Positions 1 through 12,500 of a stretch of DNA of 64,000 nt are shown here, piece by piece. Both the position numbers and the translations under genes were made by a program. The DNA comes from Patiria miniata (taxonomy: Eukaryota; Echinodermata; Asteroidea; Valvatida; Asterinidae): assembly GCF_015706575.1 (NCBI RefSeq), contig NW_024037076.1, positions 6,916,777-6,980,776 of the forward strand. The letters are read 5' to 3'. Position 1 is the first letter of the stretch. Every line of letters begins with the position of its first letter. The notes beneath the pieces are model-generated. The model did not search any database and had not been told where the DNA came from. It worked only from the letters and a program-made list of their open reading frames with translations.

Positions 1-182
1 TGGCAGTGGCTGCAATATGCACCACAGCATCTTGTCAACCCTAATAAGGTGCTACATAATGGGTCTCATATTTCTCATATACTTTATTTACCTTTCTTTA
101 ATAATAGACTTGAGTACCTAAATGTTGGTAGATACGTGCGCTATATAAGACATCCGTTTTTATTATTATTATTATTATTATT
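1..182 (-). repeat. SINE-like dispersed repeat, 3' part, with (TAT)n tail
   Basis: Reverse-complemented, this segment matches the repeat at 63720-63905: TCTTATATAGCGCAC, TACTCAAG, GAGAAATATGAGACCCAT and GATGCTGTGG occur in the same order in both. The trinucleotide run at 161-182 corresponds to the run at the start of the other copy. The window edge cuts it. Confidence 0.6.
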
Positions 183-504
183 TATCCTGTGAAATCATAA
201 CATCGGTATACTTCCATCTTCAAGAAGAGAGGGATTTTGTTATACTACATCTCTTAATGGATGCAAGCCAGTCATTAACCTTGTGCACATATATGTTTAT
301 TTGACAGTTGAAGACAAACATATTTTTGTGTGTTTTATTCTGACACCCATGGACACAGAAAACTTGAATATGTCACTAGAACAATATCTGCTATAAACAA
401 ATACATGTAGTTCCAAATCTTTCAAAATCACAACAAATGCAAATGTTGTCCACTACATGTATGTTTAATCCAGTTGTAACTCTTTGTTTTTATTTTCATT
501 TCAG

Positions 505-590
505 TCCCATCAATTTGATTCTGTCCTCAATCAGAAGGCTTGTTCGCTGCTATCAAGTCTCTACATGTCACTCTTGACCCACTGGACAAA
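505..590 (+). CDS. NUP188: NUP188 exon 1 in window
   Basis: Acceptor TTTCAG follows a T-rich tract and the donor is AAA|GTAAGG. The exon starts in phase 0 and leaves two bases over. It encodes SHQFDSVLNQKACSLLSSLY and eight more residues. The intron upstream runs off the left edge. Confidence 0.7.
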
Positions 591-3500
591 GTAAGGACTA
601 GAAAAAACTGCATGTACATTGATTTAGGCCCAGTGTCATAGAACTACCACCAAGAGCTTCTAAACACACACGGTTGTTAATCAAAGAGTATATTTGACTG
701 TCCTTCAGATGGTTTTTTGCATTATAGCGCGCAGATTTGCTCAGCAATATTATGTTCATGAAATCAAACCAAGGGTATGTTTCACAGCAAGATTGCTAAG
801 CAGTCTCAAGTAGTGTACATTGCATGAGCGTTGATTGGTTCCCTGTTCATTGTCAGCAAATAATGTCATTGCTTGACAATTGTCTTACTAATTCCATCCA
901 TGAAATTGGCCTCATGCCAAGCCAACAACAGTTTCTTAATAGAGTCGTTACCACTTTTGGATCTCTACTACATCTAGAGATTTTGGTGAGATTTTGACTA
1001 AAAATACATTTTTACTGGAAGATAAATGTTGACTCAAACAATTGACCAATCTGGTGGTTCCCAGTAATGGCGGAAGCATTGTGCCAGGTATTGTGCAGAT
1101 TAACACTCATGGAGTGGTGGTTTGTATATTATAGCCGTCACGATGCTTGTGCAGATTAACACTCATGGAGTGGTGGTTTGTATATTATAGCCGTCACGAT
1201 GCTTGTGCAGATTAACACTCATGGAGTGGTGGTTTGTATATTATAGCCGTCACGATGCTTGTGCAGATTAACACTCATGGAGTGGTGGTTTGTATATTAT
1301 AGCCGTCACGATGCTTGTGCAGATTAACACTCATGGAGTGGTGGTTTGTATATTATAGCCGTCACGATGCTTGTGCAGATTAACACTCATGGAGTGGTGG
1401 TTTGTATATTATAGCCGTCACGATGCTTGTGCAGATTAACACTCATGGAGTGGTGGTTTGTATATTATAGCCGTCACGATGCTTGTGCAGATTAACACTC
1501 ATGGAGTGGTGGTTTGTATATTATAGCCGTCACGATGCTTGTGCAGATTAACACTCATGGAGTGGTGGTTTGTATATTATAGCCGTCACGATGCTTGTGC
1601 AGATTAACACTCATGGAGTGGTGGTTTGTATATTATAGCCGTCACGATGCTTGTGCAGATTAACACTCATGGAGTGGTGGTTTGTATATTATAGCCGTCA
1701 CGATGCTTGTGCAGATTAACACTCATGGAGTGGTGGTTTGTATATTATAGCCGTCACGATGCTTGTGCAGATTAACACTCATGGAGTGGTGGTTTGTATA
1801 TTATAGCCGTCACGATGCTTGTGCAGATTAACACTCATGGAGTGGTGGTTTGTATATTATAGCCGTCACGATGCTTGTGCAGATTAACACTCATGGAGTG
1901 GTGGTTTGTATATTATAGCCGTCACGATGCTTGTGCAGATTAACACTCATGGAGTGGTGGTTTGTATATTATAGCCGTCACGATGCTTGTGCAGATTAAC
2001 ACTCATGGAGTGGTGGTTTGTATATTATAGCCGTCACGATGCTTGTGCAGATTAACACTCATGGAGTGGTGGTTTGTATATTATAGCCGTCACGATGCTT
2101 GTGCAGATTAACACTCATGGAGTGGTGGTTTGTATATTATAGCCGTCACGATGCTTGTGCAGATTAACACTCATGGAGTGGTGGTTTGTATATTATAGCC
2201 GTCACGATGCTTGTGCGGATTAACACTCATGGAGTGGTGGTTGTATATTATAGCCGTCACGATGCTTGTGCGGATTAACACTCATGGAGTGGTGGTTTGT
2301 AAATTATAGCCGTCACGATGCTTGTGCGGATTAACACTCATGGAGTGGTGGTTTGTATATTATAGCCGTCACGATGCTTGTGCGGATAAACACTCATGGA
2401 GTGGTGGTTTGTATATTATAGCCGTCACGATGCTTGTGCGGATTAACACTCATGGAGTGGTGGTTTGTATATTATAGCCGTCACGATGCTTGTGCGGATT
2501 AACACTCATGGAGTGGTGGTTTGTATATTATAGCCGTCACGATGCTTGTGCGGATTAACACTCATGGAGTGGTGGTTTGTATATTATAGCCGTCACGATG
2601 CTTGTGCGGATTAACACTCGTGGAGTGGTGGTTTGTATATTATAGCCGTCACGATGCTTGTGCAGATTAACACTCGTGGAGTGGTGGTTTGTATATTATA
2701 GCCGTCATGATGCTTGTGCGGATTAACACTCGTGGAGTGGTGGTTTGTATATTATAGCCGTCACGATGCTTGTGCAGATTAACACTCATGGAGTGGTGGT
2801 TTGTATATTATAGCCGTCACGATGCTTGTGCAGATTAACACTCATGGAGTGGTGGTTTGTATATTATAGCCGTCACGATGCTTGTGCAGATTAACACTCA
2901 TGGAGTGGTGGTTTGTATATTATAGCTGTCATGATGCTTGTGCAGATTAACACTCGTGGAGTGGTGGTTTGTATATTATAGCCATCATGATGTTTCTACC
3001 ATAAGTGGGGATCACTGTAAGTGTATCAGTGTCCATGATAGGCTATAGACGATTTCTTTCATCCAACAATTAAATTCTGTAGGTTAGTTATTTGACCTAA
3101 TGATAGAAAATAAGCAGCCTCGAATAAGGATCTAGACTAGAATGTTTACTAGAACCTATGAGATCTGTGTCTGCAACCTAGCGAGCCCTAAAGTTTGGTT
3201 CAGGTTCGGTTCAGAATTTTCTATCCTAACAATTGATTTTGGTACTGTTCGGTTGAAGTGCCATGTTTGGCACATTTTTTTCGTTTTGATGGTTTGACTG
3301 CAGCACTACTTAACCACATAGGCCAACCAGTCGTGTCTAGAAGCAGGAAAATAACATGGATCTTGCCATTATTATTGATTACTTTTGTTACAGTATCCAG
3401 GTTAGTCAATGGAAGCACATGGACAGTCTGGTGGCTGTGCTAGAGAGAATCATGGATTCAGACTCTCCAGGTCTCAGTAATGCTGTCACATCCATCACGA

Positions 3501-6500
3501 CGGCACTCACTACACTGCTGAAACAACGCACTAGCAAACAAGGTACACTGGAAAACGGCTTGTGTGTGTTTCAAGTTTGTATATTAAGGTTGGGCTCTAA
3601 ACAGTTAAATGATCTAAACAAAGAAAACACTCCATTTTCTTCAAAATATTAAAACAAAAGTTTTGTATTGAACTCATTTCTGAAAAACAAACTTGGCTCA
3701 TTCATGTCATTGTTACCAATTTGAGTCGCAATTTTCAATCAATATATAATTGTTTTGGGGAAGCATTGTTTTAGTATTTTGTCCCTTTTTGTGATACATC
3801 TGCTCTGAGACCTAGCTCGAGACTGAATCTTAAAAGTCAAGACCACGGAAATGCGAGGACCTAACAAATCAGTCTCTAGACCAGTCTCCAGACCTACATC
3901 AGTCATGTTTGTTCACTTGTGTTTATGTCATAGCTCTTCATGTAGAAACAATTGAATCCCTGCTACCCATCATCTGCCTGGCCCTACAGTACAGCAGCCA
4001 TTTCTACCTCAAACTACCCAGCACCACCAAACAGTCTCTTCCCTCTGTTGGGGGTTATGCTCAGGGGTCTGACAGAGGGGCTGGTTTGGATTATGGTCGG
4101 GGAACTGTCCAGGGGTCGGTCACTGCATCCGGTCTGTCCTCTACCATCACAGCTTTAAAAGATGTTTCAGGGAGGCCAGCAGGCACCAGGTCCATGAATG
4201 GGCTGGAGCAAATACAACAGGACATCACTGGGTCCCTGCCTGTTTCAAAATACTCGGTGAGAACAATGCATGTACAAGTTTTAATGATGTGTCATATTTT
4301 AATGTTGTACATGATACAAATTCTATCATTTTTACTCAAGACAATCCCTCAACAGTTTCAAGAGAATAGGTGAGGATGTTCAGGAACTAAAACAACTCCC
4401 AAGAGCAAAATGAGGCGGAGTGTGGTTTTATGTTTACGGTTTGTGATCCCTGATGATAGGGTCAGGGATTCCAATCCAGCTGCTGGCTGGAATGATGTTC
4501 TTGGGCAAGCTCCTGGACCCTTACTTTCCTCCTTCCCCCTAGGAGAATGCATGGGTACAGGCATCTGAACTAGGGAGAGAAGGAATATTCTTTGTTGCTT
4601 CATGCCAGAAAACCCAGAGATAAACACCGGCCTGATGAGCCATGTTGTCTCCAGATAGATTTAACTTTACCACTTGCCCACAACCATATGTCGTGTCACT
4701 CTACCAACTGGTGTTGAAAATCAAAGGAAGTTCACTTTTGGAAGAGCGTAGACCACGATCACATGATAGTACTGAGATGCAAATGCATTTTGAAAAGTTA
4801 TTTGCACAATATTGGTTGAAGGAGCATTAACCTCTGAATATGGCCTGTGTGTGATGTGATGCCACCACAGTTATCGTTGCAGCTACAAGACTAGACTAGT
4901 GTGGACTGCATGCATAGGGTTACAAGGTTAGTTAGTTGAGCTATCGATAGCCATTTTATATTTTTCTGGTTTATGAATTGCTGATTATGAGTAGATGCCA
5001 ACCATTGCTGCATATCTCCTTGATGAGCTGTTAGTTGGTGAGAAGCTGAGAGTCAGCGTGTGGTTACCACTACTCAGACAACATGGTGTGCTCAACCTGT
5101 TGCTAACTACACTACAATCCTGCATGCAGGTATGTGAAAACAAACACCACACCAGCCATAACATCAACTCTTTGTTTTCATCTGATTTGGAGTTGCTGCG
5201 AGTAATCTTCTTTCTTTTTTTTCGGACAATAATTCTCCGCGGTTTTTCTCTTTAACGATATATGATATGAACTTGTAACTTTCAACATATATCGACCCTC
5301 ATCCCGAGTGGTGCATCTTACCCTGACCTCATGATGACATCATCAGGTGTCAAATTACAAGCGATTTTATCTGAAGAAAAAAAACGACGATCTTTTTTTC
5401 ACCTATAACTATAGGTAAATATAATTAATCATTTTCAGACCTGGTAATCGGATAAACTATTAATTGATTAACATTTTTTGTAGTGTAGGTGAACTTGCTT
5501 GACCTTTACTTCTGGGTCTTCCAGAAGGTCAAAGTTAAATGAATTCAAAATGAATATGTTAGCCTGAAATCAAAACAAAGCACACTTTCTTCCTAACAGT
5601 TCACGGGATGATCATAAAACCTAGTGTGAAGTTGAATCATGTTATGAAGTTGTTATAAATTTTGTTACGTCATCATGATGTGATAGGGTATGAAATTACT
5701 AGCCATTTGAGAGCACAATTTGACAAAATATTATGAGCTTTATCTCTTGAACTAAATAGAGTATCGTGCTCATTTTTTCTTGAGATTGTAGAGGGTGCCT
5801 TGAGCAACATTTCATATTCCCTGGCACAAAACCGTTTGACCTTCTCTTCCCGTGTTACCGGAAGTGCAATAGAAATTGAATCTAACTGTAAAATGGATGC
5901 ATTTTACTGCAGACAAATATATTATGGAAGTGTTAAGTGAGGAATGCCAAATACAAAAACATAATTTTGACGTCGTCCTCGAAAAGGCACCCTCGAGCGG
6001 CACATTAAAAAGAATTTATTCTTTTAAAATTTGAAAACCCTCAAATCAAAATTTACCACATTTTCCATTCATATTCCGTTAGCAACCACATATGAATGTG
6101 TAAGGTTTCATAATCATGACGTCATCAAACTGGAAGTTACTGTAGGGAGAATTTAACAATGCTCTTTTTGTTTATTTGCATCCGTTATTTGATCCCTGTC
6201 TCATGAGTTTGTTCCTTGTCCAATTTATGTGTTACACTAGTCTTAATGTTGACCTTTTGCTTCCAAATACAATGGCGTTATCTAATCTGAAGTTGGGTGT
6301 TATTATATTACTAACACTTAAAATTTCCATATTTCTATGGGTTATTTTTACTTAATGTTAAAAAGGTACCCTCCTTGAACTAAATCAGTATTCCCTTCCC
6401 TTTTTTGACTGATGACATCAAACCGAAATAACTTGCATGTGTACCTAAAATGTATACTAAAATTTATCATCCCAAATAGATGCCTTTTTTTTGTACAAAC

Positions 6501-9500
6501 TAATTGGTTGTTCTGGAACGGTTCAAGTTGGAGAATCTTTGTTCTGACATTTTACATATTCATAGCTTAACTGGACAATGTATAATGAAATAGTTGTCTC
6601 TTGACCACTCTGCGTTTGTAATAACAAACGCGAACCTCTAGTTTATTTTTATTTTGGCTACAAATGCCCATTGCATAATAGTACTTGATTTCATTTATGA
6701 AATGCTTTCAGGCATGTTGGGCACAGTTAGAGGCATATAGTGATGTTATCCTTAACATTTGATGAGTGTAAAGTGTAATTGGGATATATCTCATTCAATT
6801 TTAGGTAAAACTGAACCTACCCAGTGTTGGGTATTTGAATAGGTTTATTCAGTGCAAAGAGTAGAAATGATGATATCATTTGTGTATTCAGGTCCAGCAG
6901 GGGCTACACTACACTGAGGCTGTGCTGTTGCTATTACTGGACTTGGCTAGTATTCCACAGGTCAGTCAGTACTCACAATTGTAGCATGGACGATTGCATT
7001 CAAATCATTTAGCACACTCTTAATGATTTTTGACAGTTGCATGAAACTGTCCGACATCCAATTATCCGATCTGCTAAGATGACAAAGCAAAAATCAAATG
7101 AATATTTATGATAACCTAGGTCATATCTCTCTGTGAGTTCAACACTAGCAAGCCTTCTTCAGTGTGACAACAATTCTCTGTTATAAGATTATGCTCCTAT
7201 TCAAGAGATCAGTCCAGTCAACCTACTCAAATAGCTGGTCAATTGTTCAGGGTGGCAGCTAACTGCAGCAGGGCAACATCAGTGCATTTCTGTACAATGC
7301 TTACATGCATCATTCTGCACTATAGGCAGGAGCATGCACTGCACTACCTAGTGACTGAAACCAGTGATTCCACAATTTGGAAATGCAAATTTCATCACGT
7401 TAATGAGATGATGGTGCTTGAAATGAAATGGCCAAGGCGGATGTTTGGAAATGAATCTTAAATGTGCTTTTTCCTGATGTAAAAAGTAAACACATTATAT
7501 GCAATTGTGTGTGGAATAGGTACAGTTACTGCTGATTTTTAAAAATAAAATCTAGTCTCTAAACTTGGTTTCATATGTACTTTAAATGCCTCCATAAACG
7601 ATGGCTTCATGACATTTGGCTGCTGAACCTTCTGTATTTATGCCACCATGAGCCATGGTTATGCTGATTTGTAAATGTTAAGTTTCAGTGCTCATCGGGG
7701 AAAAAACAAAGTACCAGGCAGACTTGACTAGGTTGAAAATTGGGTTAAGAGTTTAGTCACTTTACACACTGTTTATCAAAATATTTGTCAAAAATGTGTT
7801 TACATGTATATTGTATTGATTGTAAACCATGTTGTACCTAACAGGCGGCAGAATCTATGCAGACTAGTGGACTGATACAGCAGATCTGCCTGCCGCTACT
7901 ACAGCTACATCAACAGAATGGAGAAGCCATGCTGACGGGTAACAATATGGCAAAGGTAGGAAACTCTCATTACAGAAGTATGGAAAGATGTCATGGATTG
8001 CTGCCTATCAGCATTCAGTCACCAACATGAGTCATTCAGTTTTATTGGTTGTGCATTCTTTGACAAATGAGTTCATTCAAATTCAAAAGGGTATCAGTTC
8101 ATTCAGTTTCATCGCAGCCAATTGCAGGAGGTTGATCCAGAGTTCAAATTTCATTTTGTTGAGTCAAACTTGTTTCTGTGGTATGTCTTTGTACAGATTT
8201 GTATATTTTTGAATAACGAAAGTAGATATTTCATGAAAAATACATCCTATACTTCACATTTTTTTTGGACAAACATATCTCTGTCCAAGTGTTTTGGAAT
8301 ATAAACAGATAAGTAACCATTCTAGACAAGCCTGTTTGATATGACAATATCTCATGATATTTCGATTTTATTAGTCTGATAGTCTATCAATTTGTTATTT
8401 TGCCCTCAAGGTCCCCAAAAGAGAAGGGGTCTGTCCGTTTGTTTGTTTGTTTGTTTGTTTGTTTGTTTGTTTGTTTGTTTGTTTATTTGTTTGGTTTTTT
8501 CACCCACACTTTTTTTACAATTTTTTTGTGGGAAGGCAATGTCAGAAGATGAAATTCAAAAACTAGCATGACATAGAATAACTGAAATATGGCTTCAGGA
8601 AGCCTAGGTAGCCATTGACCTGAACTGATTGAAATTGGAAAAAAGGCTTGGTTATGTGCATTTTTTAAAAGTTGTAATACTGGTGTTTGCAATATTTGTC
8701 AATCTTTTCAAGCCTCACGAAATTAATGAGGTACCTATCCTATTTTGTGTGCAGTAAAAATTTGCAGTATCACCTGCTTCACGAGTTATTAATGAATAAA
8801 TATTACCCTTTTTGAGGCTTCCATTGGTCAATACCAAGACCCATGCGAAGTCACGCCGAATCACGCTAATGAATATGCTTATCTGCTCTTCGTCAAAATT
8901 TTCCTTGGAGATAGTTCAAGGTGTAACACAAGCGGTGCGTGGGGGGGGGGGGGGGAGGGAGCCCCTCATAGTCCCCCAAAAATTTGATTTAATCATAATC
9001 TTGAGTGTAAACCAAATTATTTCATGGATTGAAAGTTTTTGTGGAATAAGTTGTATTTGCATACTTAAGAACAGTATGATTGGTGCTAAGTCCAATTGAA
9101 GCCAGCTAATTAGCGCTCATTACACATTTTAATCATAATTACGAGTGCAACAATAAAACAAGTGTCAATGTGTTCCTAACACCTTGATGGAGGAGCAAAA
9201 TCCGCCACTTAAGAAAGTTTCAAGTGGTGTCATCCCTACTTAAGAAAGGGTCAAAGGTCACCAGGGGTCAATAAACACCAATAACCATAACGTTGAGTGC
9301 AACTTGCACTCTTTTGTGTAAATCAACAATTTATCATAGACCGATCACTGATTACATGCTTAGGAACAGGATATATAGTGCAAAATCCAATTAAGAAGGT
9401 CTTTAATTAGCGCTAATTACATGTTTAATCATAGTTACGAGTGCAGAGGATAAAACAAGTGTCATTTAGTACATTACACTGCGCTGGAGCAAAATTTGTC

Positions 9501-12500
9501 ACTTAAGAAAGTTTCAAGTGGTGGCATCCCTACTTAAGAAAGGATCAAACATCACCAGGGGTCTATATAGTCAATCTGTGAACATTGAGGGCAACATATC
9601 TAAAGCCCTACCACTTAACACCGGCGTACCACAGGGATCAATTTTAGGTCCACTGTTATTTATTATTTATACAAGTGACCTACAGCTTTGTATCCATAGT
9701 GAGTGTAATTTGTTCATGTATGCCGACGACTCCACATTAACGTGTAGTTCTACCAGTGTTGAAGTAGAAAACAACTTGAATACAGCCCTAGCGAGAATTT
9801 ACGACTGGTGTGTCAGAAACAAACTTACATTAAACACCAGCAAAACCAAATCCATGCTTATTGGAACTAATATAAAAGTCTGCGGTACTGACCTTAATGT
9901 CAGTATTGCTGGTAGTCCAGTTGTAAAGGTGCACTCTTGTAAGTGTCTAGGTGTTATTATTGATGACACTTTAACTTGGGGCCCACACGTAGAATACTTG
10001 AAGAAAACAGTTTCCTTTTAACTAGGTATGCTAAATAGAATCCGTGACTATGTTCCCCAAAGCTGTCTGCACTCTCTTTTTGTTAGCTTAGTTTTGTCAT
10101 CTTTAGATTATTGTTGTACTGTATGGGGAGGAAGGTACACATCACAAAACAATATTCTTAATAAATGTTTGAAAAGAGCCGCGCGGATAATCCTGAAGTG
10201 TGCATTCTTAACACCTTCAGCCGATATGTTTGCTAGTCTTAATTGGATGTCATTTGCTGAACTAGAGTAGAGTATAAAAAGGCTATTCTTGTTTACAAAT
10301 GTATAAACGAAATTACTCCTTTATATATGACAAATATGTTTACACCACTTATTCAGATTCGTGAAACAAGACAATCCACTGATATGGCATTGAGGATTCC
10401 TTTTGCCAAAAAAACAAATGTTATGCCTCAAGCTTTGCTGTAACTGGTACAATCATTTGGAATAATTTACATGTGCAGTTGAGAACCATGACTTCACTAG
10501 CCTCATTCAAATCTGAACTACGTAAAACGTTCAGTCAGTAATAATATTTCTGCAAATAAGTATTTGTGTATTTGCCGCTGTCTTCTCTGATTATACAAAT
10601 CTAGATATGTGCTGATCTACGGAGTTAACAAACTTGGTTGCCATGATAATAAGAAGATAATAAGGAGCCGGATGGGAAATTCCCCGTGTTTTCTTTCAAA
10701 AGGGGGGTTTTTGCCCCTCCCGTAATCAGCAAATATAGTTACAGCAATATTTTTTTTTTGTTGATGTTACAAGATAGATCCAAATTTTTCGTGTTCACTG
10801 AATCAACTTTATAGTAAAGCATTCACACTGTACATGTAGTTATAATAGTTTTAAAATATATTGTATTTATAATATTTACTTAACACCTATGCATTAATCA
10901 AAAAATGTTTTATCTCACTGTATTGAATTTTATTGTATTTGTAATGTATTGTATAATTATACATGTTTGTAGTCATTATTTATTGTATTCAGGGCCCCAA
11001 TGGGAACCAGTTTTAAACTGTTTGGGCATACCCTGTTTAAAGAAATGGAATAAATAAATAAATAAATGAGCACCATTAAGAACAATATAAGTTTAACTTG
11101 CATTCACGTGCGGATCAACCGCTTATTATGGACCTCTCTGATTACATGATTAAGACCAAGATAATAGTGCAACGTCTGATCAAAAAGAACCTTATGTACT
11201 TTACATGTTTTATAAATAATTAGAATGATGATTAGGAGTAAAATGATAAAAGGACCGTCAGTTTGAACTTTACCCCACACAGGAACAAAACACACCACCT
11301 ACAAAATGTTTCAATATCACAAACAATCATGAAAGTGAGTGCAACTAATTACCTCCTCAATCACGAATGGATGTAATACCTACGTAATGGGGAATATGAG
11401 ATCACCAGAGTTTATAATTATAGCATCTTAACTTTGTAGTAGTTTTCAGTTCAGACAAGGTTTGCATTAAAGTTGACAATAATCAATATTGAGAACTTTA
11501 TTGTGATGATATCATTAACACTGGCTGATGGGCTGCTTTGAAGTAGGAAGTTTAGTTGATTAGTCCCCAGCGATGATGATGACGACAACCGAGAAATGAG
11601 TACTGTTCATGTTCGAGAAAGCATTCGCCCCGAAAGCAAGGGCGGCACATCCATTACATAAGCCACAAAGCATCGATGGTAGCAGCCTTCCACCTTGTCA
11701 AGCTGAGCTGCGTGAGGCCATGCAAAACGAGCTGCTTTTGTGGCGAGGATGTGGGGAAGAGCAACAGAGCAAAAGATCGTTCAACATCCAGTCGCCAGCG
11801 ATGGACGGGCAGAGGAAGATGGCTTCTACGATATCCCCCACTTTTTTTGGGGGGGGGGGAATGGTCTATTGAATCATCTCCCCCCCCCCCCCACTTTTTC
11901 ATGATGAGGAAAAAAATGTGGATTGTGAGGTATTTTTAAAACATCCCGACAACCCAAATGTGTTGGCACTGGAAAGTGGAGAAACAAAGTACAAAAGCTT
12001 TTAAAATGCGAGTATACTTGCTGAAGCGCTTTTTGAATTTGCACGGCCGGGCAATTCTTAGATTTTGGTCATCCCCCATCCTCTCCCACTCCCCAGCACA
12101 GATTTACGCCACTGATCCCCAGCGATGATGATTTTACTTATACTGTTCTTAAGTATGCAAATACAATTCTGTACATGATAAACTTTCGATCCATGAAAAA
12201 AATTTGGTTTGCACTCAAGATTATGATTAAATCGAATTTTTGGGGGACTGTAAGGGACTCCCCCCCCCCCCCCCCCCCCAACGCACCACTGGCCAAACTT
12301 AAGAAATTCTATTTTACTGTTGTCGTAGTCACTCCTACATATCCCATGCTTCAAACCTTTTGCACTTGAAATTATGATTAAACCTCATTGGGCTCCCGAC
12401 CAGAGCAGTGAAATTCATGCACCCCCCAAAAAACATGGCTTTTTGAACGTTGTGTTTCTCAAAAAATATGCTCGGTATGATCAGTGAAAAACCACCGTCA

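Noticed and set aside
1091-2992. Possible CRISPR-like array
   Set aside because: The repeats are contiguous with no unique spacers and the locus is eukaryotic.
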